The translations under genes were made by a program, and so were the position numbers. Shown here one piece after another: positions 51,583-60,641 of a DNA stretch of 64,000 bases; the first letter of the stretch is position 1; each line of letters starts with the position of its first letter. The stretch comes from Halalkalicoccus paucihalophilus (GTDB lineage Archaea; Halobacteriota; Halobacteria; Halobacteriales; Halalkalicoccaceae): assembly GCF_001593955.1 (NCBI RefSeq), contig NZ_LTAZ01000001.1, positions 372,001 through 436,000 of the forward strand, read 5' to 3'. The notes below the pieces were generated by a model. The model saw only the letters and a list, made by a program, of their open reading frames with translations, was not told the origin of the DNA and did no database searches.

Positions 51583-52431
51583 GTGCTCACGCTCGCGGTC
51601 GCCACACGCGCTGAAACCTACGACCGACTCGACCGACTCCTCCCCGAGTACGGCATCGAGGTCCGTCATCTCGAACCCACTGGACGCACGCTACCGATTT
51701 CTCCCGAGACGTCCCCCTTCGAACAGTTCGACGTCGGCCTCGTGTTCCCCTCGCGGCTCATGGAAGGCGGTCTCGTCGATGCGCTTCTCGACATCCCGTG
51801 GGTCAACGACCGCGGGGCGATCGCGACGTCGCGCAACAAAGCCGAGGTGCTCGCACGTCTCTCTCGTGTGGGTGTGCCGGTTCCCGACACCGTCCTCGTT
51901 TCGAATCCCGTCTCGCGCGCGGAACTCCGGGCCGTCTTCGAGCGCTTCGACCCGCCCGTGGTGATTAAACCCAACTCCACGACCCGAGGGGTCGGAATCA
52001 CGCTCGCGGGCGACCTCGATTCGTTTCTCGGGATCTGTGACTACCTCTCGCTGATCCACGAGTTCCCGGCGACGGACGACCGGTCGTTTCTCGTCCAGGA
52101 GTTCCTCCCGGAGGCGCGCGATTACCGGGCGATGGTCATCGAGGGCGAGTACGTCGGTGCGGTCGAGCGAACGGGTGAAGGCTGGAAACACAACGTTCAC
52201 GCGGGCGCACGCGCGACGGGCGTTCGACTCCCTGCCGACCACCGGGAACTCGTCGAGCGGGTCGCGGAGACGCTCGACATCCCGTTTATCGGCGTCGACC
52301 TGCTCGTTTCCGGGGAACGGACGCTCGTCTCCGAGACCAACGCCCGGCCGACCGTAGACGAGGCGACCAAGTACGAGCCCGACTTCGACGAGCGGCTCGC
52401 GGCGCTCGTCCGCTCGCGCACACGGGAGTAA
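51583..52431 (+). CDS. RimK-like ATP-grasp ligase
   Basis: 282 residues, GTG start with zero spacing after the L10e stop. The N-terminal pre-ATP-grasp domain leads to RGAIATSRNKAEVLARLSRVGVPVPDTVLV, split across the hinge, then VVIKPNSTTRGVGITLAGDL, FLVQEFLPEARDYRAMVIEG and IPFIGVDLLVSGERTLVSETN. These are RimK/LysX/CofF-type motifs. It would attach an amino acid such as glutamate to a protein or cofactor. Its position suggests a link to the ribosome. Confidence 0.82.
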   Translation: MLTLAVATRAETYDRLDRLLPEYGIEVRHLEPTGRTLPISPETSPFEQFDVGLVFPSRLMEGGLVDALLDIPWVNDRGAIATSRNKAEVLARLSRVGVPVPDTVLVSNPVSRAELRAVFERFDPPVVIKPNSTTRGVGITLAGDLDSFLGICDYLSLIHEFPATDDRSFLVQEFLPEARDYRAMVIEGEYVGAVERTGEGWKHNVHAGARATGVRLPADHRELVERVAETLDIPFIGVDLLVSGERTLVSETNARPTVDEATKYEPDFDERLAALVRSRTRE

Positions 52432-52640
52432 CAGACCTCCGGCGTGGGATCGACCCCTCCGAGACGACGCCCGCGTAGCGGCCCTTTACTGCGTGTCCAG
52501 CCAGTAGTCGTGAGCCGGGCTACGATCCAAGAGGCCGCCGAATCGAGCGCCGATATCGTCGTTTCGTCGACCGGGTCCACGAGGCTGTCGAGCCACTCGG
52601 CTAACCGATCGGAAAACGGAAAACTGGGACGGGTCCGGAC

Positions 52641-53264
52641 TTAGGCGCTGTCGTTAAACCGGTTGTTCGTCGAGAGGGGCGCGTCGCCGGGCTCGCCGCG
52701 GACGAAGTGGCCGGCGGGGTTGACCTCGCCGTCGCGTTCCATGCTGAGCAGCTCGATGAACCACGCCTCGTGATCCATCTCCTCCTGGAGGATGCGCTGG
52801 GCCATGTCGTAGGTCCGAGGGTCGCAGTCGCGGGTCATGTCACAGACCTCGCTCCAGGTGCGGATCGCACAGCGCTCGGCCTCAAGCAGCACCTCGAGGA
52901 TGTTCTCGGGCTGTGGGTCCTCGGGTAGCTCGGCGTCGGGACACGACGCGCGGTCGGCGAACTCGCGGATGTCGTTGGGGATCATGCCGTCGAGCTCGTA
53001 GATCCGGGGCATGACGAGTTCGAAGTGGGCGCGGTCCTCGAGACGCGCGTCCTCGGTGATCTCCTTGTAGTCCTCGTTGCCCGCCAGATGCGTGCGGAGG
53101 TTCGTGTAGTAGTAGTACGTGGTGAACTCCGCGCCGATCGCGTCTATCAGTTTCTCGCGGATTTCCTCGGGGTCACCGCCTCGCTCCCGAATCGTCTCCA
53201 TTCCGACGCGCTGGCTGGTATCGCCCGGATCGACACTGCCGCTCCCGTGCTGTTTCTCGCTCAT
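52641..53264 (-). CDS. Dps/thioferritin-like iron-storage protein
   Basis: 207 residues. A four-helix bundle with ferroxidase ligands is indicated by [52 protein letters not shown] and [14 protein letters not shown]. The cysteines in [15 protein letters not shown] and DCDPRT recall DPSL (thioferritin) proteins. It would oxidise and store iron and guard DNA against peroxide. A longer-than-usual N-terminal tail and C-terminal extension are present. TTCGATAAAC occurs twice upstream (53275 and 53339). Confidence 0.82.
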   Translation of the reverse strand: MSEKQHGSGSVDPGDTSQRVGMETIRERGGDPEEIREKLIDAIGAEFTTYYYYTNLRTHLAGNEDYKEITEDARLEDRAHFELVMPRIYELDGMIPNDIREFADRASCPDAELPEDPQPENILEVLLEAERCAIRTWSEVCDMTRDCDPRTYDMAQRILQEEMDHEAWFIELLSMERDGEVNPAGHFVRGEPGDAPLSTNNRFNDSA

Positions 53265-53384
53265 GATTTCCTCCGATTCGATAAACGGTTTTGCGATACT
53301 TAAAATGTGGTTGTCGAATCGCTACATGTCCTTTCAGTTCGATAAACCCATATACTTGCTCGGAGGGGTGAAACTTCCGGGACG

Positions 53385-53825
53385 CTACGTCACGACGGCG
53401 GTGCTCTCCGCCTCCCTCGAAAGCGCCTCGAAGCGTTTGCCGGCCCCGGCGGTGAGGGGGTACCTGTCGTGGTACGGGTCGGGATCCCGATCTTGGCCGA
53501 CGACCGTCCCGATGGCGTCAGCGATTTCCTCGTAGTTCTCACCGACGATATCCTGAACGAGTACCGGGAGGCTGGCCCGTTCACAGAGTTCGCTCGCGGC
53601 GGCCCGACCCGCGTAGACGCGCCCCTCCTCGCTGTCGACGAACACCAGCGCGAAGGGAACCTCCTCGAACTGCGCGGCGAGGAACTCCTGGGCAGGATCG
53701 TCGTACCACGGGATCGCGCCGACGCCCGGGAGTCGGCGCAATGCCGTTGCGGCCGCCGAACAGAGCGGGCACTCGCCGTCGTAGATCAGGACGCCGTGAT
53801 ACTCGGAATCGTCGGCCTCGATCAT
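53385..53825 (-). CDS. DCC1-family thiol-disulfide oxidoreductase-like protein
   Basis: 146 residues. The signature GVLIYDGECPLCSAAATALRR holds the DxxCxxC motif (split at GECPLC), followed by the family's ALVFVDSEEGRVYAGRAAAS. The thioredoxin-like fold is inferred. Substrate unknown. Start MIEADDSEYHG at 53825 rather than the longer frame to 53933, which would overlap the Hsp20 gene. Confidence 0.82.
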   Translation of the reverse strand: MIEADDSEYHGVLIYDGECPLCSAAATALRRLPGVGAIPWYDDPAQEFLAAQFEEVPFALVFVDSEEGRVYAGRAAASELCERASLPVLVQDIVGENYEEIADAIGTVVGQDRDPDPYHDRYPLTAGAGKRFEALSREAESTAVVT

Positions 53826-53856
53826 ACTCCGAGTTCGGGTGGGCGGAGAATAAGCG

Positions 53857-54234
53857 TTAATCGACGTCGATCGCGGCCGATCCGTCCGCGCGCGCGAGCG
53901 TGACTTCGAGTACACCGTTGTTGTAGGTCGCACGCGCCGAGTGCTCGTCGACCCGGCCGGGGAGCGTGATCCGTTCGTCGTAGTCCCGGTGGTCGTTGGC
54001 GGCGCTGATGGTCAGGGCCTTCCCGTCGCAGGTCAGCCCGATATCGCCCTTCTCGACGCCCGGAAGGTCCGCGACCACGCGGATCTCCTCGTCGGTCTCG
54101 TAGATGTCGACGTGCGTATCACTACCGAAGCCCGCGTCGCTGACCTCGACGCCGCCGCCCATCACGTCGTTCATCATCCGCTCGAGTTCGCGGAAAATAT
54201 CGTCGAAAGGGTCGTTGCGGTCGTCGCGTCTCAT
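53857..54234 (-). CDS. Hsp20 / alpha-crystallin family small heat-shock protein
   Basis: 125 residues. The N-terminus MRRDDRNDPFDDIFRELERM is a typical oligomerisation segment. The alpha-crystallin domain contains VDIYETDEEIRVVADLPGVEKGD and ERITLPGRVDEHSARATYNNGVLEVTLA, divided at PGRVDE. It holds unfolded proteins under stress. The C-terminal IxI motif is reduced to AIDVD. Confidence 0.9.
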   Translation of the reverse strand: MRRDDRNDPFDDIFRELERMMNDVMGGGVEVSDAGFGSDTHVDIYETDEEIRVVADLPGVEKGDIGLTCDGKALTISAANDHRDYDERITLPGRVDEHSARATYNNGVLEVTLARADGSAAIDVD

Positions 54235-54275
54235 ACCTGGGATAGGTGCCTGTGTGACAAAAGGCTTTGCGGGCC

Positions 54276-55331
54276 TCAGGGAGCCGGCGAGGAGATCGTC
54301 GGGATCTCCCGAGTACCGGGCAGTCCGATCCCCAAGCTCTCGTTCGTCATCGCCATGCTCTCGTCTCTTCCCGCCAACCCCGTCATCGCACGGATCGCAT
54401 CGACGTTCTCGGGGATCACGTCGCTCTCCTGGTGGATCGCTTGGAACAGATACAGTTCCGAGTCCTGGACGTTGATCGACTCGCCCCAGACGCAGTTCTC
54501 CCAGAGGTCGCCCCGCGGCCGACCCCGATCGCGTGCCAACTCCCGGAGCTTGCCCGTCCCATCGATCGCCAGACCGTCGTCGACGACGAAGATACGCGAC
54601 TCCCCCGCGAGTAGCTCGCGGACCTCCTCCGAGGAGGGTTCGCTCTCGAGTTCGATGTTCAGGCTGTGCATGTGCATCAGCGTCGTCGGCACGGTCAGTC
54701 CCATCGTGTCGATCGAGAGGTCGGGGAAGATCGTGTTGACGTCGGGACCGTGGTGTGAAGGGACCGTGATCGGATCGGGCAGGATGTCGTTGATCGGGCC
54801 CCGTCCCGTCTGGTCGGGATCCCCGCCCCGCCGAACGAGCGTTGCACGGACCTTCTCGACGCCGTAGGCCTCCTCGAGAGGGGAAACGAGCCGCGAGATC
54901 CCCGTCGTGTTACACGAGACGACCCGGACGTACTCCGCACCCTCGGCGTCCTCGAAGTTCGCCCGCGCGTTGAAGCTGGTGTCGACCAGACTGTCCGACT
55001 CCTTGCCCTGAAGGATCGCGGGGGTCCCGGCGGCCTCGTAGCGCGGGCGGTTCTCGGCGCCGATCCCGCCGGGAGTGGCGTCGACGACGATGTCGCTTTC
55101 TGCGATCAGATCCTCGCTCGTCCCCGCTACCTCGTAGCCTGCCTTTCGAAACGCACTCACGCGGTCCTCACGGGCGGAGTAGAGTGTGTATCCTCGGCGC
55201 ACCGCACCGTCGGCACCGAAATCGGGACTGGCCTTCGAGACGCCACAGACTTCCATATCGGGCTGGGCGGCGACCGCGTCCGCGACGCGCTTGCCGATGG
55301 TGCCGTAGCCGTTGATACCGACCTGTAACAT
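54276..55331 (-). CDS. gapII: Glyceraldehyde-3-phosphate dehydrogenase type II (archaeal)
   Basis: 351 residues. Archaeal type [27 protein letters not shown] in the Rossmann fold, [11 protein letters not shown] with the catalytic Cys and [19 protein letters not shown] for phosphate and cofactor contacts. In haloarchaea type II is the gluconeogenic form, type I the glycolytic one. It is divergent from the type I gene with a shared 222-bp control region that contains a TrmB-like site. Confidence 0.9.
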   Translation of the reverse strand: MLQVGINGYGTIGKRVADAVAAQPDMEVCGVSKASPDFGADGAVRRGYTLYSAREDRVSAFRKAGYEVAGTSEDLIAESDIVVDATPGGIGAENRPRYEAAGTPAILQGKESDSLVDTSFNARANFEDAEGAEYVRVVSCNTTGISRLVSPLEEAYGVEKVRATLVRRGGDPDQTGRGPINDILPDPITVPSHHGPDVNTIFPDLSIDTMGLTVPTTLMHMHSLNIELESEPSSEEVRELLAGESRIFVVDDGLAIDGTGKLRELARDRGRPRGDLWENCVWGESINVQDSELYLFQAIHQESDVIPENVDAIRAMTGLAGRDESMAMTNESLGIGLPGTREIPTISSPAP

Positions 55332-55389
55332 ACACGTGTCTGTGGGGTGCCAAAGGGAATAATATTTACGAGTTAATAGTTAAGAAAGT

Positions 55390-55405
55390 AACTCGCCGCC
55401 GAGTA
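55390..55405. promoter_or_regulatory. TrmB-like sugar-regulator site (AACT-N7-GAGTA)
   Basis: AACTCGCCGCCGAGTA matches the recalled Halobacterium TrmB consensus TACT-N7/8-GAGTA at 8 of 9 fixed positions, with N7. It is upstream of the gapII TATA-like AAATATTATT (minus strand, about 55360-55372), the place from which TrmB activates gluconeogenic genes. The consensus is from memory. Confidence 0.5.
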
Positions 55406-55499
55406 ACTCGATCCGTCGGAGGCTTGGGGTGTGAATAAACCCGCTGAGACCGTATGGACGTATACGACGAGTAGCGGCGTGGAAACGCCGGTTATGCAC

Positions 55500-55530
55500 C
55501 GCCTATCCCGAATAGGCGTAAGATACTTAC
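55500..55530. promoter_or_regulatory. Two inverted repeats over the gapI promoter
   Basis: CGCCTAT-CCCGA-ATAGGCG (55500-55518) is followed at once by GTAAG-ATA-CTTAC (55518-55530), which overlaps the likely TATA region 25-30 bp before ATG 55554. Candidate operators for sugar-dependent control of gapI. A further CGGCGT-GGAA-ACGCCG stem lies at 55475-55490. Confidence 0.5.
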
Positions 55531-55553
55531 TACTGGATAACAATAACTCAAAT

Positions 55554-56603
55554 ATGAGTAAGAACTTCGGTTCGGGGCCGGTACGGGTGGGGCTCAACGG
55601 GTTCGGGCGGATCGGTCGGAACGTCTTCCGGGCCGCCATGGAGACGCCCTCGATCGAGCTGGTGGGCATCAACGACATCATGGACGTCGAGGACATGCAC
55701 TACCTCGCGAAGTACGATACCGTTCAGGGACGCCTCGACGGGCTCGAACTCGACGGCGAGACGCTCGTCTACGAAGGGAACGAGGTCCCGACGTTCAGCG
55801 AGAAGGACCCGACCCAGTTGCCGTGGGAGGACCTGGATGTCGACGTCGCCTTCGAGGCGACGGGCATCTTCCGTACCCGCGAGGACGCCGCCCAGCACCT
55901 CGAGGCTGGTGCCGATAAGGTGATCATCAGTGCGCCGCCAAAAGGCGAGGACCCAGTCCGGACGGTCGTCTACGGCGTCAACCACGAGGAGTACGACGGT
56001 GACGATATCGTCTCGAACGCTTCTTGCACTACGAACAGCGTCGCGCCAGTCGCGAAGGTGCTCGACGAGGCCTTCGGCATCGAGTCGGGCCTGCTGACGA
56101 CGGTTCACGCCTACACCGGCACGCAGAACCTCGTCGACGGGCCCTCGGGCAAGACGCGGCGCGGGCGGGCCGCCGCCGAGAACATCATCCCGACCTCGAC
56201 AGGTGCGGCCCAGTCGACCACCGAGGTCCTGCCGAACCTCGAGGGGAAACTCGACGGGATGGCCATGCGCGTGCCCGTTCCGACCGGATCGATCACCGAC
56301 CTCGTCGTCGACCTCGAGGCCGATGTCGGGACCGAGGAAGTCAACGAGGCGCTTCGCGAGGCCGCGGACGGGGACCTGAAGGGCGTGCTCGGGTACACCG
56401 ACGACGAGATCGTCTCCCGGGACATCGTCGGCCTGCCCTTCTCCTCCTACGTCGACCTCGATTCGACGCTCTCGGTCGAGGGCGGGCAGGTCAAAGTGCT
56501 CGCGTGGTACGACAACGAGTTCGGCTTCGCCAGCCGGATGCTCGACCTCGCACAGTACATCGTCGCGCAGGACGAGGAAACGCGCGCCGAAGCGGCGGCG
56601 TAG
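55554..56603 (+). CDS. gapI: Glyceraldehyde-3-phosphate dehydrogenase type I
   Basis: 349 residues from MSKNFGSGPVRVGLNGFGRI. Bacterial-type GAPDH with NAD-binding GFGRIGRNVFRAAME, catalytic SNASCTTNSVAPVAKVLDEA, GAAQSTTEVLPNLEGKLDGM and WYDNEFGFASRM. It oxidises GAP in the lower Entner-Doudoroff/glycolytic branch. pgk follows 37 bp downstream, forming a probable operon of consecutive steps. An upstream in-frame ATG region (55431) is part of the promoter and not used. Confidence 0.94.
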   Translation: MSKNFGSGPVRVGLNGFGRIGRNVFRAAMETPSIELVGINDIMDVEDMHYLAKYDTVQGRLDGLELDGETLVYEGNEVPTFSEKDPTQLPWEDLDVDVAFEATGIFRTREDAAQHLEAGADKVIISAPPKGEDPVRTVVYGVNHEEYDGDDIVSNASCTTNSVAPVAKVLDEAFGIESGLLTTVHAYTGTQNLVDGPSGKTRRGRAAAENIIPTSTGAAQSTTEVLPNLEGKLDGMAMRVPVPTGSITDLVVDLEADVGTEEVNEALREAADGDLKGVLGYTDDEIVSRDIVGLPFSSYVDLDSTLSVEGGQVKVLAWYDNEFGFASRMLDLAQYIVAQDEETRAEAAA

Positions 56604-56640
56604 GGCGGGCTTTATTATCGCGGTCGATCTCTCCACACCC

Positions 56641-57840
56641 ATGTTCGAAACGCTCGACGACCTACCCGAGGAGGGGCGCTTGCTGGTACGGATCGACGTC
56701 AACTCGCCGGTCGAGAACGGTGAGGTACAGGACAACCGCCGGTTCGCGCGCCACGCCGGAACCCTTCGGGAACTCGCCGACGCCGGCCACCCTCTTGCGG
56801 TTCTCGCCCACCAAGGCCGGCCCGGGCGGGACACCTTCGTCTCGCTTGAACAGCACGCCGAGATCCTCTTCGAGCACCTCGACCGCGAGGTGCGGTACGT
56901 TCCCGACACCTACGGCGAGGAGGCGTTGGAGGCGATTCGCAACCTCGGAGCGGGTGAGATCCTCCTCCTCGAAAACGTCCGGATGGTCGACGAGGAACTC
57001 GCCGACCGCACGCCCGAGGAACACGCAAAGAGCGCGCTCGTCGAGACCCTTTCTCAGGAATTCGACGCCTACGTCAACGACGCCTACTCCACCGCCCATC
57101 GCGGACATGCCTCGATCGTCGGCTTCCCGCAGGTGATGGACTCGTATGCGGGCCGTGTCATGGAGGTCGAGTACGAGGCCAACTCCGCGATCCAGGAACG
57201 GGAGTTCGACGGCCACGTCGCGATGGTGCTGGGGGGGACGAAGGCCGACGACCTCATCGGCGTCATGGAGCGCGTCGAGGACACCGTCGACACCTTCCTT
57301 ATGGGCGGGATCGTCGGCGAGCTGTTCCTCCGGGCGGCGGGCCACGACGTCGGCTACGACGTCGAGGGCACTGACTTCTTCGACGAGCAGTGGGACGACC
57401 AGGAGGAGACGATCCGCGAGCTGCTCGATTCCTATGGGGGTCGGATTCTCCTCCCCGTGGATCTCGCCTATGAGGACGACGCGGGCGAGCGCGCCGAAGT
57501 AGCGGTCGAGGGCGTCGAAAAGGAGGCCTCGTTTCTCGATGTCGGGAGCGAGACGGTCGAGGGGTACGAGGAGGTCGTCGCCGACAGCGAGGCGGTCTTC
57601 GTCAAGGGCGCACTGGGCGTCTTCGAGGACGAACGCTTCTCGAAGGGGACGGTGGGGGTTATCGAGGCCATCGCCAAAACGGACTGCTTTTCGGTGGTCG
57701 GCGGGGGCGATACGTCGAGAGCGATCGGGATGTATGGCCTGAGCGAGGACGACTTCTCGCACGTCTCGATCGCGGGCGGGGCATACGTCCGGGCGCTGAC
57801 GGGCGAATCGCTGGTCGCCATCGAGGCGCTCTCGGGGTAA
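56641..57840 (+). CDS. pgk: Phosphoglycerate kinase
   Basis: 399 residues, archaeal PGK. RIDVNSPVENGEVQDNRRF and AHQGRPGRDTFVSL form the 3-PG site, MVLGGTKADDLIGVM the hinge, and FSVVGGGDTSRAIG the nucleotide-binding loop (GGGDT). It transfers the phosphate of 1,3-bisphosphoglycerate to ADP, directly after GapI. Confidence 0.95.
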   Translation: MFETLDDLPEEGRLLVRIDVNSPVENGEVQDNRRFARHAGTLRELADAGHPLAVLAHQGRPGRDTFVSLEQHAEILFEHLDREVRYVPDTYGEEALEAIRNLGAGEILLLENVRMVDEELADRTPEEHAKSALVETLSQEFDAYVNDAYSTAHRGHASIVGFPQVMDSYAGRVMEVEYEANSAIQEREFDGHVAMVLGGTKADDLIGVMERVEDTVDTFLMGGIVGELFLRAAGHDVGYDVEGTDFFDEQWDDQEETIRELLDSYGGRILLPVDLAYEDDAGERAEVAVEGVEKEASFLDVGSETVEGYEEVVADSEAVFVKGALGVFEDERFSKGTVGVIEAIAKTDCFSVVGGGDTSRAIGMYGLSEDDFSHVSIAGGAYVRALTGESLVAIEALSG

Positions 57841-57876
57841 GGCAACGCCTAACCGCCCTCCGGACGACCCTCCGAC

Positions 57877-58815
57877 ATGGCTCTTAGACCCGCCGCCGAG
57901 ACGGCGATCCGACAGTGTATGGCCCTCCAGCCGGACGAATCGTGTGCGATCGTCACCGACGACCGGAGACGGGCGATCGGCGAGGCCCTCTACGAGGTGG
58001 CACGCGAGATCACCGACGACGCGGTCCTACTCACGTACCCGCCGGGCCCCCAGCACGGCGCCGAACCGCCGGCACCGGTCGCCGCGGCGATGGGCGGCGC
58101 GGACGTGGTACTCGCCCCGACCAGCAAGAGCCTGAGCCACACCCGCGCGCGCGGTGCGGCGACCGACGCGGGGACGCGCGCGGCCACCCTCCCGGGGATC
58201 ACCGAGGAGGTCTTCAGGACCGGTCTGGAGGCCGACTACGAGCGTATCCGCGAGGAGTGCAACCGGATGCTCGAACGGGTTGCGGATGCGACGGAGATCC
58301 GCGTGACCTCGCCGCAGGGAACGGACATCACCGTCGAGCCGGGCGAGCGCGAGTGGCTCGCGGATACGGGGATCGTCCACGAACCGGGCGACTTCTCGAA
58401 CCTCCCGGCAGGGGAGGTGTTCGTCAGCCCCGAGACAGCCGAGGGAATCTACGTGGTCGACGGGACGATGCACCCCCACGGGCTGCTCGATGACGAGATC
58501 GAAATCGAGGTCGAGGAGGGCTACGTCACCTCGGTGAGCGATCCAGAGGTTCGAGCCGAGTTGAAAGAAGCCGCCGAGGAAGTGGGCAAGGGCGCCTACA
58601 ACCTCGCCGAACTCGGAATCGGGACGAACCTCGCGGTCACCGAGTTGGTGGGGAGCGTTCTCCTCGACGAGAAGGCGGCCGGAACCGTCCACATCGCTAT
58701 CGGGGACGACGCGGGCATCGGCGGGGACACGGACGCGCCGATCCATTCGGACGGGATCCTCCGGGAGCCCACGGTCTACGCCGACGGGGTAGAAGTGGAC
58801 CTCCCACGACCCTGA
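57877..58815 (+). CDS. M29-type aminopeptidase (AmpS/PepS-like)
   Basis: 312 residues, shorter than classical M29 enzymes (about 400). C-terminal metal-site motifs are seen: AELGIGTNLAVTELVGSVL, EKAAGTVHIAIGDDAGIGG and PIHSDGILREPTVYADG, giving the Glu, His, His and Asp ligands. The N-terminal half has CAIVTDDRRRAIGEALYEVA. It probably trims peptides in the cytoplasm, with a Co/Zn metal pair. 36 bp after pgk, so co-transcription is possible. Confidence 0.83.
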   Translation: MALRPAAETAIRQCMALQPDESCAIVTDDRRRAIGEALYEVAREITDDAVLLTYPPGPQHGAEPPAPVAAAMGGADVVLAPTSKSLSHTRARGAATDAGTRAATLPGITEEVFRTGLEADYERIREECNRMLERVADATEIRVTSPQGTDITVEPGEREWLADTGIVHEPGDFSNLPAGEVFVSPETAEGIYVVDGTMHPHGLLDDEIEIEVEEGYVTSVSDPEVRAELKEAAEEVGKGAYNLAELGIGTNLAVTELVGSVLLDEKAAGTVHIAIGDDAGIGGDTDAPIHSDGILREPTVYADGVEVDLPRP

Positions 58816-58855
58816 CCACAGACGACTTTTATAGCGCGATACACTATCCCCTCCA

Positions 58856-59503
58856 ATGAGCAATACAGCGAGTCAGGTGGCGCTTTCGTGTCCCTCGTGT
58901 TCGCCCGAGGAGGCGACGGTCCACGAGGTGCTGAAACCCGGCGGGCAGGCGACGGTGCGGTGTACGGCCTGCGGGCACACCCACAAGACGAAAATCGAGG
59001 AGGAAAGCGACGTGGAGATCGACGTGATCGTCTCACAGGACGGCGAGTCGTTCTCGACGAGCGCCGACGTGCCCGAACGCGAGGAACTCGCCGTCGGCGA
59101 GGAGTTCGTCCTCGATACCGAGGAGGCGATCATGCTCGTGCGGATCACGAGCATTGAACTCGGCGAGGACAGGCGGGGCGAGAGCGCCCCTGCCGAGGAG
59201 ATCCGAACCCTGTGGACCCGCGCGGTCGACAACGTCTCGGTCAACCTCACCGTCCACCCCAACGAGAAACGCGAGGAGAGCCGAAGCGTCAAACTGCAGG
59301 TGCCCGGCGACCACGACTTCACCGTCGGCGAACGCGAGGAGATGGGCGACGAGGAGTTCGTCATCACGGGGATCCACGTCAAACGCGACGCGACGGGCTA
59401 TCACCAGTCGAAACTCGACTTCGAAGGGGACACCGTCCGGGCGAAGGACGTCAAACGCCTCTACGGCGAGGACGATTCGCCGACCGCGTGGTCCGTCTGG
59501 TAG
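58856..59503 (+). CDS. HVO_0476-family zinc-finger protein
   Basis: 215 residues. The N-terminal zinc ribbon CPSCSPEEATVHEVL...VRCTACGHTH is followed by two beta-rich domains, VEIDVIVSQDGESFS and NVSVNLTVHPNEKREE. It is a conserved haloarchaeal family of unknown function, commonly next to the isoaspartyl methyltransferase gene as here. It ends one base before the pcm ATG. Confidence 0.82.
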   Translation: MSNTASQVALSCPSCSPEEATVHEVLKPGGQATVRCTACGHTHKTKIEEESDVEIDVIVSQDGESFSTSADVPEREELAVGEEFVLDTEEAIMLVRITSIELGEDRRGESAPAEEIRTLWTRAVDNVSVNLTVHPNEKREESRSVKLQVPGDHDFTVGEREEMGDEEFVITGIHVKRDATGYHQSKLDFEGDTVRAKDVKRLYGEDDSPTAWSVW

Positions 59504-59504
59504 G

Positions 59505-60131
59505 ATGAACCACGAGGCCGCACGCGGGGCGCTCGTCGATCGGCTCGCCCGCCGTGAGGGGCTCTCCGAGTCCACGATCGCGGCGATGAAGGCGGTACCG
59601 CGCCACGAGTTCGTTCCCTCCGACCGACGGGACGACGCCTACGCCGACCGACCGCTGCCGATCGGCGACGACCAGACCATCAGCGCCCCGCACATGGTGG
59701 CGATCATGACCGATCTGCTGGGGGTCGAGGCGGGCGATTCGGTGCTGGAAGTCGGGACCGGCTGTGGCTATCACGCCGCCGTCACGAGCGAGGTCGTCGG
59801 CCCGGAGAGCGTTTTCAGTGTCGAGTTCAGCCCCGAACTCGCCGAGCAGGCGAGGGGGACGTTAGAGCGGATCGGCTATGGCGATATCAGTATCAGAGAG
59901 GGAGACGGCCGCGAGGGGTGGCCCGAGGGTGCCCCCTACGACGCCGCCTACGTCACCTGTGCGGTCCCGGAGATCCCCGCCGCCGTCGTAGACCAAGTCC
60001 GTTCCGGAGGGGTAATCCTCGCACCGGTCGGTGACTGGTCCCAGACCCTCGTCCGTGCTCGCATCGGGGAGGACGCTGTGGCGGAGCGTGAGACCCACGG
60101 TGCGGTTCGGTTCGTCTCGGTCCGGGGCTGA
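59505..60131 (+). CDS. pcm: Protein-L-isoaspartate O-methyltransferase
   Basis: 208 residues. PCMT signatures are RHEFVPSDRRDDAYADRPLP, DDQTISAPHMVAIMTDLL (the TISAP substrate loop) and the SAM-binding VLEVGTGCGYHAAV. It starts repair of isoaspartyl residues using SAM, an important protein-maintenance step in hot, salty cytoplasm. Start 1 bp after the zinc-finger gene stop. Confidence 0.93.
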   Translation: MNHEAARGALVDRLARREGLSESTIAAMKAVPRHEFVPSDRRDDAYADRPLPIGDDQTISAPHMVAIMTDLLGVEAGDSVLEVGTGCGYHAAVTSEVVGPESVFSVEFSPELAEQARGTLERIGYGDISIREGDGREGWPEGAPYDAAYVTCAVPEIPAAVVDQVRSGGVILAPVGDWSQTLVRARIGEDAVAERETHGAVRFVSVRG

Positions 60132-60158
60132 TCGCCGGATGGGGCGTCCCGAGACCGG

Positions 60159-60554
60159 CTACGGGTGTCGCTCGACCGGTTCGGATCGGCGTTTCAGTTC
60201 GTACTCGGCGGTCAGATACGCGCCGAGATACCCGCCGAGTGCACTCAGTCCGACCACGTACAGCGCGCCCACGAGCAGGGCGGCGACGACGACGATCAGC
60301 GAGACTGCCGTCCCGGTGGGATCGAGGGTGAAGATCCCGACGAACCCAACGATGGCGAGTCCGAGGAGGCCAAGCGGGACGAGCGCGATCAGCCCGGAGA
60401 GGGCGCCGCTTCGGACGCCTCCTTGCGTGTCCGTCCCCTGGAGATAGGCGGTGACAGCGCCGCCGGCGATCGGAGCCAGGGGGACGAACCACGAGAGGAC
60501 CGTGGTGACGACCGCGCCGATCAGCGCGTGAGTGAGGGTGTCCGAGTCCTCCAT
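60159..60554 (-). CDS. DUF5518-like membrane protein
   Basis: 131 residues. Four hydrophobic segments alternate with short loops: ALIGAVVTTVLSWFVPLAPI, GALSGLIALVPLGLLGLAIV, a VSLIVVVAALLVGALYVVG helix and the GGYLGAYL end. This Gly-rich pattern resembles haloarchaeal DUF5518 proteins. Function unknown. It sits on the opposite strand between two methyltransferase genes. Confidence 0.75.
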   Translation of the reverse strand: MEDSDTLTHALIGAVVTTVLSWFVPLAPIAGGAVTAYLQGTDTQGGVRSGALSGLIALVPLGLLGLAIVGFVGIFTLDPTGTAVSLIVVVAALLVGALYVVGLSALGGYLGAYLTAEYELKRRSEPVERHP

Positions 60555-60641
60555 AGTCTAACTTGTACGCGTATCGATATGATCGTACCGGTCGTTCGGA
60601 CAAGCGCGCGACTCTTGGTGCTCGGTCGCCGAGAACCGTGT

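Noticed and set aside
52444-52644. Short frames on both strands between the ATP-grasp and Dps-like genes
   Set aside because: Ser/Arg-rich translations without motif; the gap is only about 210 bp.
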